A stretch of 64,000 bases of DNA, taken from NCBI GenBank assembly GCA_029247365.1, contig JAQWLJ010000002.1, positions 1-64,000 of the forward strand, given 5' to 3'. This DNA is from Acidimicrobiales bacterium. GTDB taxonomy: Bacteria > Actinomycetota > Acidimicrobiia > Acidimicrobiales > Aldehydirespiratoraceae. Made by a program: the position numbers and the translations under genes. The notes below the pieces were generated by a model. That model saw only the letters and a list, made by a program, of their open reading frames with translations, made no database searches and was not told where the DNA came from. This document shows positions 8,875 to 17,366 of the stretch, piece by piece (the stretch's first letter is position 1; the number at the start of each line of letters is the position of its first letter).

Positions 8875-9581
8875 GCCCGCCAAGATACCGCGGCCTCGAC
8901 CAACCAACCGAAGATCGGGTCGGTGGCCCGCTCGGCCATCATCTCGGGGTGCCATTGCACGCTCACGATCGGAAGCGAACGGTGCTCCAGACCTTCGACG
9001 CTACCGTCAGGGGCGCGCGCGGACACGACATAGTCGGGCGCGACCTCGTCAACGGTCTGGTGGTGCAGCGAGTTGACCTCGCGGCTCGCACCGTAGATTC
9101 CGGCGAGCACCGTTCCCTCGGCGAACTCGACCGAGTGGACCGTCGTCTCGGGCGGCACGTCGAAGTGGGCGTGGGGAGGGACGTCTTGGTTGAGGGTGCC
9201 GCCCCCGTGCACGTTGGTGATCTGCAGCCCGCGACAGATGCCGAGGACCGGCAGTCGACGCTCGACGGCGAGGCTCATCAGCGCGAGCTCAAGATCGTCA
9301 CGCAGCACTTCGGGTTCGAAAAGATCGACTTCGGCGTTGCGGCCGTAACGGTCGGGGCTGATATCGGTGCCACCCGTGAGGACCAGGCCATCGAGGCGGG
9401 CGACATAGTCGGACGGATCGGCATCGACGGGCAGAAGGATCGGCAATCCACCGGCCTCCTGCACAGCCCGACTGTAGTCAGTCAGGTACATGTCGATGTC
9501 AACATCGGCGAGAGGCTCAGGGATCCCCTCGATCATGTGCCCCTTCTTACGACGTCCGACAAGACCGATCAGCGGCTTCAT
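8871..9581 (-). CDS. class I glutamine amidotransferase-like gamma-glutamyl hydrolase (PuuD-type, peptidase C26)
   Basis: 236 residues. The nucleophile is Cys116 in G-I-C-R-G-L-Q, and W-H-P-E near the C-terminus supplies His and Glu. L-V-L-T-G-G-T-D-I-S-P is the usual C26 signature. PuuD enzymes release glutamate from gamma-glutamyl amine intermediates. It is divergent from a glutamine-synthetase-like gene across a shared operator at 9609-9624, which strengthens a gamma-glutamylation role. It is the first gene of the leftward operon with ECH, DUF3291 and MmgE. The start is the ATG at 9581; an in-frame start eight codons upstream would overlap the promoter. Confidence 0.85.
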   Translation of the reverse strand: MKPLIGLVGRRKKGHMIEGIPEPLADVDIDMYLTDYSRAVQEAGGLPILLPVDADPSDYVARLDGLVLTGGTDISPDRYGRNAEVDLFEPEVLRDDLELALMSLAVERRLPVLGICRGLQITNVHGGGTLNQDVPPHAHFDVPPETTVHSVEFAEGTVLAGIYGASREVNSLHHQTVDEVAPDYVVSARAPDGSVEGLEHRSLPIVSVQWHPEMMAERATDPIFGWLVEAAVSWRA

Positions 9582-9608
9582 CGTGTCGACATTAGCTGCG
9601 CCCAAGAC

Positions 9609-9624
9609 CGTTCGGCACCAAACG
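9609..9624. promoter_or_regulatory. shared inverted-repeat operator, copy 1
   Basis: CGTTCGG-CA-CCAAACG, 7-base arms with one mismatch. It lies between the divergent PuuD-type and glutamine-synthetase-like genes, with close relatives at 15531, 15552, 19872 and 20762. Confidence 0.6.
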
Positions 9625-9650
9625 AGTAGGGTCTGCGACGCAATCCCAGA

Positions 9651-9656
9651 AGGAGG
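9651..9656 (+). promoter_or_regulatory. strong ribosome binding site
   Basis: AGGAGG, four bases before the ATG at 9661. It fixes the start of the glutamine-synthetase-like gene and rules out the long upstream extension. Confidence 0.75.
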
Positions 9657-9660
9657 CTTG

Positions 9661-10974
9661 ATGACTGCCTACGACCGCTATCGCGTGCTGTGGCCCGACC
9701 ACCTCGGCCTTGCCCGCGGCAAGTACCTTCCGGCGCGCCTCGTCGAGAAGGGCACCGGCCACTGTGCCTCAGCCTTTGCGCTCGGCTACGACCGATCGCT
9801 GCTCCCCGCGCCCGGCTCGTACCTGCTCGAAGGACTGAAAGATGTCTGGGCGACAATGGATCCCGACACGATCAAGCCGAGCTGGGAAGACGATCGCACA
9901 GGCGTCGCGGTTGCCCATCTCGACTTCGAGGGCTCGCCGTACACCTTCGCCCCACGTCACGCCCTCCACAAGGCGATCACCGACTGGGCCGAACTCGGCT
10001 ACACGGTAAAGGTCGGCATCGAACTCGAGGCCTACGTTATGGAACCCGACGGCGACGGGGGCTGGAAACGCTGGGAGACGCCCCGCTCGATGGTCTACGG
10101 CACCGGCCTAGGTTCAGACCCCGACGGCGTGATCGACGACATCATGTGGACCGCAGAGCGATGCGGCTTCAAGACCGAGTCCATCAACGCCGAGTTCGAC
10201 GAGGCCCAGTTCGAGCTCACGCTCGAGTACGACGACGCGCTTCGGGCTATCGATGACATCTTCCTCTTTCGTGTCATGGCCCGTGAGGTTGCCCTTGCCC
10301 ACGGCCTCGACCTCACCTTCCTCGGCAAGCCTTTCGCCGGTGTCTCGGGCTCGGGCGTCCACGTCAACTTCTCGCTGCTCGACGCTGATGGCAACAACGC
10401 ACTGATCGACGACTCGTCCGACGACGGACTCTCAGCGCTCGCCAAAGGTTGTCTCGCCGGACTCGTCGAGCACCACAGGGGGATGACAGCGCTCTGTGTG
10501 CCGACCGTTACCGGGTACCGCCGCCTGCAGCCCGGTGAGCTTTGCGGCTACTGGGCGAACTGGGGTTTCGACCACCGCTGCGCCGGCAACCGCGTTCCCG
10601 AGGTCGGCGGGCCTGGGACCCGCATCGAGAGTCGCCTGGCCGACGGTTCGGCCAACATCCATCTTGCCGTCGCCACCGTGCTCCAAGGGGCCCGCCTCGG
10701 GGTGGTGAACGCGCTCGACTGTCCCGACCCGATGGTCGAAGACGGCTTCGAAGAGGTGAACACCGATGTCCACTCGGCGGAGAATCTTCGGGACGCACTC
10801 GCCGACCTCGCCACCGACACGGTGCTGCAGGAGGCCGTGGGGCAGGACGTCTGCGACAACTTCCTCTTCAACAAGGAAGCAGAATGGGACCGCTTCATCG
10901 AAGCGGTAGGGGCCTTCGAGAGCGGTGACCAGGCAACAGCCTGGGAGCTTTCCGAGTACCTCATGTATCACTGA
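9661..10974 (+). CDS. glutamine synthetase family protein, probable gamma-glutamyl-amine ligase
   Basis: 437 residues with the glutamine synthetase catalytic domain: G-I-E-L-E-A-Y metal site near residue 120, N-A-E-F-D-E-A-Q-F-E-L, G-S-G-V-H-V-N-F, and N-R-V-P-E-V with R-I-E-S-R-L. The N-terminal domain is short and unlike biosynthetic GlnA. PuuA, TdnQ and IpuC use this fold to gamma-glutamylate polyamines, aniline or isopropylamine. The PuuD-type hydrolase encoded divergently and the P450 42 bases downstream suggest glutamylation of an amine before oxidation. The amine itself cannot be read from the sequence. Confidence 0.85.
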   Translation: MTAYDRYRVLWPDHLGLARGKYLPARLVEKGTGHCASAFALGYDRSLLPAPGSYLLEGLKDVWATMDPDTIKPSWEDDRTGVAVAHLDFEGSPYTFAPRHALHKAITDWAELGYTVKVGIELEAYVMEPDGDGGWKRWETPRSMVYGTGLGSDPDGVIDDIMWTAERCGFKTESINAEFDEAQFELTLEYDDALRAIDDIFLFRVMAREVALAHGLDLTFLGKPFAGVSGSGVHVNFSLLDADGNNALIDDSSDDGLSALAKGCLAGLVEHHRGMTALCVPTVTGYRRLQPGELCGYWANWGFDHRCAGNRVPEVGGPGTRIESRLADGSANIHLAVATVLQGARLGVVNALDCPDPMVEDGFEEVNTDVHSAENLRDALADLATDTVLQEAVGQDVCDNFLFNKEAEWDRFIEAVGAFESGDQATAWELSEYLMYH

Positions 10975-11016
10975 CGCATCCTTGTGGACGGCGATGCAGC
11001 GTTCCCGAAAGGCACC

Positions 11017-12171
11017 ATGAGCCATCTCGGCGACCACATCACACTGGCCGACCTTGAGGTCGAGCCCGACCCGATCCTGACGCGGCTGCGCTCGCACGAA
11101 CCGGTCTGCTGGGTGCCTGCGCTTGAGATGTGGCTCGTGACCCGGTGGGACGACGTCGCCTTCATGGAGGCGAACCCCGAACTTTTTTCTGCGGCCACCG
11201 AGCCGTCGTTTCTCGCTCGGGCCCTCGGTCCCACCATGCTCACCTGCGATCCACCCGCCCACACGCGACTGCAACAGATCATGCAGCCGCCATTTCAGCC
11301 GGGCGGCCGCAGCGGTTCGTTCGTGTCCGAAGAGCTGGCGCGCATCGCCGACGAGCTCCTCGATGCCGTCGACCCAGCCGGATTCGACCTCATGACCGAC
11401 TACGCCCAGCTGCTGTCGGCGGGCGCGCTGGCAACGGTGCTCGGACTGGACCATCACGGCTACAAGCAGATGTGGGAATGGTGCGAAGGCCTCTGCGCCG
11501 ACATTGCGAATTTTGAGAACGACCCCGAGCTCACCAAGACCGGCGCGGCCGCGAAGGCATCCCTCGGCGCAGCGATCGCCGACCGGATTGCCGACGCGGG
11601 AGGCGACGACTCTGCAATCTCGTACTTCCTGCGCGAGGGAGCCACACCCGAAGAAATCGTCAACAATGTCCGGCTGATGATCTCCGGGGGGATCAATGAG
11701 CCCCGCGACGGCATCGGACTTGCGGTCCACGTGCTGTTGACCCGCCCCGATCTGCGTGCCCAGGTCGACGCCGACCCCGCCAAGCTCCGACGGCTCATTG
11801 AGGAGATCTTCCGGGTCTACACACCCGTCGGAACTGTCACCCGCCAGGCGACCCAAGACCTCGAGCTCGCCGGGGTGCCGATCGCACAGGGCGACCTCGT
11901 CAGCGGAGTGTTGCGGTCGATCAATCTCGATGAGACGCACTGGACCAACCCGACCGAGATCGACCTCGATCGCCGCGAAGGCAGCCACGCCGCGTTTGCG
12001 CTCGGGGCGCACCGCTGCCTTGGCGAGTGGCTCGGCCGCCAAGAAGTGCGCGTTGGCGTGGAGCGGGTGTTGGGTCGCTTCCCCGACCTCCGGATGGCGT
12101 ACGGCGCTGACATCGAGATTCGCGGCTTCGAGTTCCGAGGGCCGCACTCGCTGCCCGTCTCTGCGGGGTAG
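11017..12171 (+). CDS. cytochrome P450 with atypical I-helix
   Basis: 384 residues. The haem-thiolate motif F-A-L-G-A-H-R-C-L-G has Cys334, and E-I-F-R supplies the ExxR pair. The I-helix oxygen-activation motif is not A-G-x-D-T but G-G-I-N-E-P-R-D-G at 224-232, so the usual acid-alcohol pair is replaced. A GAAAGG site precedes the ATG at 11017; a GTG 11 codons upstream is less likely. Probably cotranscribed with the glutamine-synthetase-like gene, so its substrate may be the glutamylated amine. No ferredoxin or reductase gene is adjacent. Confidence 0.88.
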   Translation: MSHLGDHITLADLEVEPDPILTRLRSHEPVCWVPALEMWLVTRWDDVAFMEANPELFSAATEPSFLARALGPTMLTCDPPAHTRLQQIMQPPFQPGGRSGSFVSEELARIADELLDAVDPAGFDLMTDYAQLLSAGALATVLGLDHHGYKQMWEWCEGLCADIANFENDPELTKTGAAAKASLGAAIADRIADAGGDDSAISYFLREGATPEEIVNNVRLMISGGINEPRDGIGLAVHVLLTRPDLRAQVDADPAKLRRLIEEIFRVYTPVGTVTRQATQDLELAGVPIAQGDLVSGVLRSINLDETHWTNPTEIDLDRREGSHAAFALGAHRCLGEWLGRQEVRVGVERVLGRFPDLRMAYGADIEIRGFEFRGPHSLPVSAG

Positions 12172-12198
12172 GTCCCCGGTGATGGTCGCTGCGGGGGC

Positions 12199-13077
12199 TT
12201 AGGCCCCTGCGTACCAATCGGCGATCGCCCGGCCGATCTCGTCGGGGCTGTCCTCCTGTACGAAGTGGTTGCCCGCGACCGTCACCTCGGTCTGGTTTGG
12301 CCAGCTCCGGCAAAAATCGAGCTGCGGGCCCTTGAGGATCGCGCCGGGCTCGGCGTTGATGAAGAGCTTCGGGAGATCGCTGGCACTGAGCCAGTCGGCA
12401 TAGTCCTGCGCAATCTCGACGACGTCGGCAGGCTCACCACTGATCGGGATTTCGCGCGGCCAGGTGAGGGTCGGGCGGCGATGGTCCTTTTCGACGAAGG
12501 GCCGTCGATACTCATTCATCTCCGCGTCGCTGAGATCGCGAATGATCGAACCCGGCAGTACCGCCTCGATGAAGAGGTTCTTCTCGATCACCATGTCCTC
12601 GCCCGCTTCAGACCGAAAACCCTGGAAGATCCGGGTGGCGGCGTCGGGCCACTCGTCCCAGGTGACCGGCCGGACGATTGCCTCCATGTAGCAGATGCCC
12701 TTCATTCGGTCGCGATGACGGTTCGCCCAGTCGAATCCGAGTGCCGAACCCCAGTCGTGGATGACGAGCGTGACGTTGCCGCCGATGTCGAGTTCGTCGA
12801 GCAGCCCGTCGAGGTACTCACGATGCTCGACAAAGCGATACGAGCCGGGTCCAGTGTCGTCGAGTTTGTCGCTGTCTCCTTGGCCGATCAGATCGGGAAC
12901 GATCACGCGGCCGAGATGTTCAACATGAGGGACGATATTGCGCCATAGGTACGACGAGGTTGGGTTGCCGTGGAGGAAGACGATTGCATCGCCGCTCCCC
13001 CGCTCGTGGTACGCCATCCGCTTGCCGTTGACAGTCGCGAAGGACTTGTGGAGAGGCGTGGAGTCGAAGTCGCTCAT
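12199..13077 (-). CDS. dhaA: haloalkane dehalogenase (HLD-II type)
   Basis: A 292-residue alpha/beta-hydrolase. The nucleophile is Asp108 in H-D-W-G-S, with halide-binding Asn38 in H-G-N-P-T-S-S and Trp109. Glu132 in M-E-A-I and His271 in N-H-F-V-Q-E-D complete an Asp-His-Glu triad. All five residues that distinguish DhaA-type dehalogenases from epoxide hydrolases are present. Length matches DhaA/LinB. The cap carries G-E-P-A-D-V-V, also typical. It hydrolyses carbon-halogen bonds to alcohol and halide in the cytoplasm. It stands alone, divergent from the HpaI-type aldolase gene. Confidence 0.9.
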   Translation of the reverse strand: MSDFDSTPLHKSFATVNGKRMAYHERGSGDAIVFLHGNPTSSYLWRNIVPHVEHLGRVIVPDLIGQGDSDKLDDTGPGSYRFVEHREYLDGLLDELDIGGNVTLVIHDWGSALGFDWANRHRDRMKGICYMEAIVRPVTWDEWPDAATRIFQGFRSEAGEDMVIEKNLFIEAVLPGSIIRDLSDAEMNEYRRPFVEKDHRRPTLTWPREIPISGEPADVVEIAQDYADWLSASDLPKLFINAEPGAILKGPQLDFCRSWPNQTEVTVAGNHFVQEDSPDEIGRAIADWYAGA

Positions 13078-13244
13078 TGCCAGATGTTGGCACTCCAGCG
13101 GGCTACTGGACCAATGAGAGCGCGCCTCCCGCTGTCGAGGATGCCGGCGTTCGCACCAGCAGCTGCCACGATCATCGCCGGGCCGGTGGCTGCACCACCT
13201 TCACCAGGGGTAACGGTCGCGCCTGACCTGCTAAAAACGCACAC

Positions 13245-14027
13245 ATGCGATCAATGCGACAGCGATGGGCCGACGGCGACAACCTCATCGGCGGGTGGCT
13301 TTCCATCCCCGCCACCCTTTCGGCCGAAGTGATGGCTCGGGCTGGTTTCGACTATGTGTGTGTCGACACCCAGCACGGCGCAGTCGAGTATCAGATCACT
13401 GTCGAGCTGATCCGGGCGATCGACCATGGCGGTTCGACGCCGATCGTGCGCGTGCCGTGGAACGAGCCCGGCATCATCGGCAAGATGCTCGACGCCGGCG
13501 CGGAGGGCGTCATCATCCCGATGGTCAACACCGTCGAAGAGGCCGAAGCCGCGGTCAGGGCCTGTCGGTACGCGCCGCAAGGCGGGTCGCGTTCGTTCGG
13601 ACCCACGGTCGGTCGTGTCCGCCGCGACGACTACGTCGAGTGGGCCGCGGAGAACGTCGCAGTCATCCCGATGATCGAGACCAAGCAGGCGGTTGAGAAC
13701 CTGCCCGACATCCTCCAGGTGCCCGGGATCGATGCCGTATACGTCGGGCCCGCTGACCTCTCGCTGACGCTCGGCCTGCCGCCCGGCAACAACGACGGTG
13801 ACGCCGCGTTCGACGAGGCCTACGCCACGATCATCGCCGAGTGCCAGAAGGTCGGCGTGATGCCCGGCTGCCATGCGACCGGTTCGCTCGTGCAACAGCG
13901 ATTCGGTCAGGGCATGCGCATGGTCACCGCCATCGCCGATCAGTTGGCGCTGGCCGCGGGAGCGAAGGCTGATCTGGCCCGCGCCCGTGGCGCCGATGCC
14001 GGCGGCGGAAGCAGCGCGCTGTACTGA
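13245..14027 (+). CDS. HpcH/HpaI family aldolase
   Basis: A 260-residue class II aldolase of the 4-hydroxy-2-oxo-acid type. Signatures are G-W-L-S-I-P near the N-terminus, V-D-T-Q-H-G with the catalytic His, R-V-P-W, I-P-M-V-N-T-x-E-E-A, and V-G-P-A-D-L-S with the metal-site Asp. The ATG at 13254 is an alternative start. It converges on the aldehyde dehydrogenase gene with a 7-base gap. HpaI cleaves the last intermediate of homoprotocatechuate meta cleavage to pyruvate and semialdehyde. The HpaD- and HpaE-like genes nearby make that kind of role plausible. Confidence 0.85.
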   Translation: MRSMRQRWADGDNLIGGWLSIPATLSAEVMARAGFDYVCVDTQHGAVEYQITVELIRAIDHGGSTPIVRVPWNEPGIIGKMLDAGAEGVIIPMVNTVEEAEAAVRACRYAPQGGSRSFGPTVGRVRRDDYVEWAAENVAVIPMIETKQAVENLPDILQVPGIDAVYVGPADLSLTLGLPPGNNDGDAAFDEAYATIIAECQKVGVMPGCHATGSLVQQRFGQGMRMVTAIADQLALAAGAKADLARARGADAGGGSSALY

Positions 14028-14034
14028 GCGACAC

Positions 14035-15504
14035 TCAGACGGTGGTTCCGTCGAGGATCATCACCGTCTTCAGATCGGCATGAAAGTCGAGAGCGTGGTC
14101 ACCACCCTCACGGCCGATGCCCGAGATGCCGCAGCCACCAAACGGCGCTGTCAGGTCGCGCACCAGGAACGTGTTGACCCAGATGAGGCCAGCTCGGATC
14201 TCGTGCCCCAAGCGCTCGGCCCGCTCACGCGACCCGGTGTAGACGATCGAGCTCAAGCCGTACGCCGTCGAGTTCGCAAGCTTCAGCGCCTCGGCATCGT
14301 CGGTGAACGTCTGCAGGGTGAGCACCGGCCCGAAGATCTCGCACTGAACGACCTCACTGTCGTTCGACAGAGGTTCGATAAGGGTCGGCTCATAGTGCAG
14401 CGACCCATCAACCTTGTTCCCGCCGCGCACGATCGAGTCGCCGTTCGCCTGCGCCCGCTCGATGAACCCGTGCACCCGATCGCGATGATCGGGATGTGCC
14501 ATCGGCGCAATATCGGTGCCGGGTTCACGTGGGTCGCCGAGCACCAGCGCATCGGCGTGGGCATGAAAACACTCGAGGAAGGCGTCGCGAATCGACTCCT
14601 CAACGAGCAGTCGCGTACCGGCAAGACAGACCTGGCCCGAGTCATCGAACTGCCACGCCGCCTTTTTCGCCGCGGCGTCGAGGTCGGCGTCTGCGAAGAC
14701 GAGAAACGGACCCTTGCCACCGAGTTCAGCGGTGAACGGGACAATGTTCTCGGCTGCCGCCTTGCCGATCTGACGGGCAGTCGGAGGCGAACCGGTGAAC
14801 GTGATCCGCCGAACCCGGGGATCGGCCACCAGTGCGGCGCCTACCTCGTCGCCGATGCCCTGTACAAGGTTGTAGGCACCAGGTGGGAACCCAGCCTGGT
14901 TGGCGAGGTCGGCGAGGAGGGCGGCCGAGAGCGGTGACCATTCCGCCGGCTTGTGAATAACCGAGTTCCCCGCCGCCAGAGCGGGAGCAAGCTTCCACGT
15001 CGACAACATGAACGGCGCGTTCCACGGCGTGATCACCACAGCAGGACCGGCAGGTATGCGAAGTACCCGATTGTCCATGTCCTTGGCGCCCCAGTGGCGC
15101 TCTTCGTGTTCGACGATGAGGTCGGCGTAGAGCCGGAAGTTGGTGGCGCCCCGGCTGACGAGTCGCCGCTTCATCGACTGTTCGAGGAACCCCATGTCGA
15201 GACACTCAACGTGGGCAATCTCCTCGTTGTGCTCCTCGATGAGGTCGGCGAGGGTGTGCATGGTGGCGGCCCGCTCGTTGACGGTGAAGCGACTCCAGGC
15301 CGCGAAGCCGTCGACCGCTGCGGCGATAGCGGCATCGGCGGCGGTGGCGTCGCCGCGGGCCACGTCGGCGAGATGCATGCCGTCCCAGTCGAGGGGTGAA
15401 CGGCTTTCGAAGGTGACCGGCGACCCGACCCAGGTACCGCCGATCATGTGCCCAGTCGGGACTGTGACGCCGTCAATGTCGGCGATGAGTTCGCGCTCAG
15501 CCAT
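14035..15504 (-). CDS. NAD(P)-dependent aldehyde dehydrogenase (muconate-semialdehyde/HpaE-like)
   Basis: 489 residues. Glu260 lies in A-E-L-G-G-K and the catalytic Cys293 in S-G-Q-V-C-L-A-G. I-T-P-W-N-A-P-F is the Rossmann signature. The C-terminal R-D-L-T-A-P-F-G-G with S-G-I-G-R-E-G-G resembles 2-hydroxymuconate or 5-carboxymethyl-2-hydroxymuconate semialdehyde dehydrogenases. Divergent from the MarR gene, with two operator copies between them, so it is a likely direct target. Its meta-cleavage role is supported by the LigB dioxygenase and HpaI aldolase in the same region; betaine-aldehyde-type specificity is not excluded. Confidence 0.88.
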   Translation of the reverse strand: MAERELIADIDGVTVPTGHMIGGTWVGSPVTFESRSPLDWDGMHLADVARGDATAADAAIAAAVDGFAAWSRFTVNERAATMHTLADLIEEHNEEIAHVECLDMGFLEQSMKRRLVSRGATNFRLYADLIVEHEERHWGAKDMDNRVLRIPAGPAVVITPWNAPFMLSTWKLAPALAAGNSVIHKPAEWSPLSAALLADLANQAGFPPGAYNLVQGIGDEVGAALVADPRVRRITFTGSPPTARQIGKAAAENIVPFTAELGGKGPFLVFADADLDAAAKKAAWQFDDSGQVCLAGTRLLVEESIRDAFLECFHAHADALVLGDPREPGTDIAPMAHPDHRDRVHGFIERAQANGDSIVRGGNKVDGSLHYEPTLIEPLSNDSEVVQCEIFGPVLTLQTFTDDAEALKLANSTAYGLSSIVYTGSRERAERLGHEIRAGLIWVNTFLVRDLTAPFGGCGISGIGREGGDHALDFHADLKTVMILDGTTV

Positions 15505-15530
15505 GGCCCGACGCTAGTCGATCTCCCAAT

Positions 15531-15546
15531 CGTTTGGCACCTAACG
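15531..15546. promoter_or_regulatory. shared inverted-repeat operator, copy 2
   Basis: CGTTTGG-CA-CCTAACG, one mismatch between arms. It lies 21 bases centre to centre from copy 3, two helical turns, between the aldehyde dehydrogenase and MarR genes. Confidence 0.65.
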
Positions 15547-15551
15547 AATTC

Positions 15552-15567
15552 CGTTCGGATCCGAACG
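15552..15567. promoter_or_regulatory. shared inverted-repeat operator, copy 3
   Basis: CGTTCGG-AT-CCGAACG, a perfect 16-base palindrome. It ends 27 bases before the preferred MarR start and abuts an alternative GTG at 15571. Autoregulation is likely. Confidence 0.7.
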
Positions 15568-15594
15568 ACCGTGAAGGCCCGCTATGGTCGGCCC

Positions 15595-16101
15595 GTGGCC
15601 AAACCGACCGATGGCGACGAGATCCTCGACGCCGAACAGCAGATCCAGGCGGTACTCGGCAACCGACCCCTCGACTTCACGTCGATGCAGGCCATCTCGA
15701 ACATCTACCGGGCCGCAGCCGCCGTCCGCCGGCGGGCGGAACGCACGGTTCTCGCCGAGCACAACCTCTCGTGGGGCGGGTTCACCTGCCTGTGGGTGCT
15801 GTGGGTCTGGGGTGAGATGGAGACGGCAAGCCTTGCTGCTGAGTGCGACCTCGCCAAGGGCACACTCACCGGCCTCCTCACCACGCTCGAGAAGCAAGAA
15901 CTCGTCGAGCGTGAGCGACTCGAAGCCGACCGTCGCCGCGTGATGGTTCACCTGACCACGGACGGCTGCGCCACGATCGAGGCAGTCTTCCCGATCTTCA
16001 ACGAGTTTGAGGGGGAGATGTCGATCGGCCTCTCCGACGCACAAAAGCACGAGCTTGCCCACCACCTACGCCAGGTGATCAGCAATGCCACCGATGCCTG
16101 A
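15595..16101 (+). CDS. MarR family transcriptional regulator (HpaR-like context)
   Basis: 168 residues with a winged-helix domain: S-W-G-G-F-T-C-L-W near residue 60, A-A-E-C-D-L-A-K-G-T-L-T-G-L-L recognition helix, and an E-A-D-R-R-R-V wing followed by V-H-L-T-T-D-G. GTG at 15595 is preferred; GTG at 15571 is also in frame. Divergent from the aldehyde dehydrogenase gene across two operator copies. Three more copies stand before other catabolic genes in the window, so this is the best candidate for the shared regulator. The ligand is probably a pathway aromatic or acyl-CoA. Confidence 0.88.
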   Translation: MAKPTDGDEILDAEQQIQAVLGNRPLDFTSMQAISNIYRAAAAVRRRAERTVLAEHNLSWGGFTCLWVLWVWGEMETASLAAECDLAKGTLTGLLTTLEKQELVERERLEADRRRVMVHLTTDGCATIEAVFPIFNEFEGEMSIGLSDAQKHELAHHLRQVISNATDA

Positions 16102-16217
16102 GGCAGGCGAGCTGAACATGGGGCTCGACAACCTGTTCGGGTAGGAGACCTCACCAGTGACGGTTCCCGTGTCCAGTACCCGCCGTCGGTCATCGTCGGT
16201 GGGTGAGGACTCGGTTG

Positions 16218-17366
16218 TCAGTCGGCCCGCCGACGAAGTTCGTCAAGCAGCGCAGGGTCGTGCTGGCCGATACCCGGCACCACTGGAGTCGCATCGGGCG
16301 TGCCGTCGATGTTGAACGGGGCTCGATAGGTCTCGGCTCGGCCCGTCGGGACATCGGTCTCGACGAAGCGATCGCGGGCCCGCAGTTGCTCATGCTCCCA
16401 CAAGGCAATCGGATCGTTGACTCGACTGAACGCAATGCGAGCCGACCGCAGACGGCCAAGCATCTCCTCGGCCCCGGCCGACGCGAGACCAGCCCGGAGC
16501 AGGGGTTCGAACTCGTCGATGTGGCTAACGCGTGCCTCGTTTGTGGCGAATCGCTCATCAGCCACGAGGTCGGGCATACCGAGCGCGTTGCGGGCGAGTG
16601 CCTCCCACTCGGTCTGGTTCTGCACCGCGAGCAGAATCTCACTGCTATCGGCCAGGGAGTAGATCCCGTAGGGCGAGATCATGGCGTGGCGATGGCCAAC
16701 TCGGCTCGGGCGGACGCCGCGTCCGACCGCGCCGTATGTCGGTGCTGCGGTCCATTCGGCGAGACACTCAAGCATCGAGATCTCGATCGTGGCCCCGTCC
16801 CCCGTCTGCGCACGGCGATATAGCGCTGCCAGGACCGACGACAACGCGTACATGGCGCTGGCGATATCGGCGGCCGAGAAGCCGACTTTGCTCGGCGCCT
16901 CCTCGGACCCGGTGAGGGAGATGGCCCCGGCCTCGGCCTGGATGGCGAGGTCGTAGGCCTTATCGTCGGTGCGAGGGCCACCGAGGCCGTAGCCGCTGAT
17001 GCCGCAGGCGATGATCGACGGGTGCCGCTCTCGCACCTGATGTGCGAGTAGGCCGGCGCGCTCCGCTCCGGCGGGCGCGAGGTTCTGGATGAACACATCG
17101 GCGCCCGCAAGCAGCCTGTCGAACGTCGCCCGGTCGTCAGGGTCCTTCAGGTCGAGTTCGAGACTGTCCTTCCCGCGGTTTCCCCACACGAAGAACGCCG
17201 AACTGCCGTCCACGGTGGTGTCGTAGTCGCGGGCGAAGTCGCCCGTGCCGGGGCGTTCGATCTTGAGGACCCGAGCGCCAAGATCAACCAATTGACGAGT
17301 GCAGAACGGCGCGGCGATCGCTTGCTCGACGGCGAGCACGATGACTCCGTCGAGCGGAGCACTCAC
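16218..17366 (-). CDS. class III (CaiB/BaiF) CoA-transferase
   Basis: 382 residues. N-terminal V-L-D-x-A/E-Q-type region, L-G-A-R-V-L-K-I-E-R-P-G-T-G-D, N-R-G-K-D-S-L-E-L-D-L-K, and the catalytic Asp139 in K-A-Y-D-L-A-I-Q are all family hallmarks. It moves CoA between carboxylic acids through an aspartyl-CoA intermediate. The GTG start overlaps the stop of the preceding desulfinase-like gene by one base. In Variovorax a family III CoA-transferase activates 3-sulfinopropionate next to the desulfinase gene, which is an apt parallel. Confidence 0.88.
   Translation of the reverse strand: MSAPLDGVIVLAVEQAIAAPFCTRQLVDLGARVLKIERPGTGDFARDYDTTVDGSSAFFVWGNRGKDSLELDLKDPDDRATFDRLLAGADVFIQNLAPAGAERAGLLAHQVRERHPSIIACGISGYGLGGPRTDDKAYDLAIQAEAGAISLTGSEEAPSKVGFSAADIASAMYALSSVLAALYRRAQTGDGATIEISMLECLAEWTAAPTYGAVGRGVRPSRVGHRHAMISPYGIYSLADSSEILLAVQNQTEWEALARNALGMPDLVADERFATNEARVSHIDEFEPLLRAGLASAGAEEMLGRLRSARIAFSRVNDPIALWEHEQLRARDRFVETDVPTGRAETYRAPFNIDGTPDATPVVPGIGQHDPALLDELRRRAD

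Noticed and set aside
10432-12147. 571-codon open frame on the minus strand
   Set aside because: Antisense to the P450 and GS-like genes, which have intact motifs; no family signature. It is a by-product of high GC codon bias.
13873-14937. 354-codon plus-strand frame
   Set aside because: Antisense to the aldehyde dehydrogenase, whose catalytic Glu and Cys are intact.
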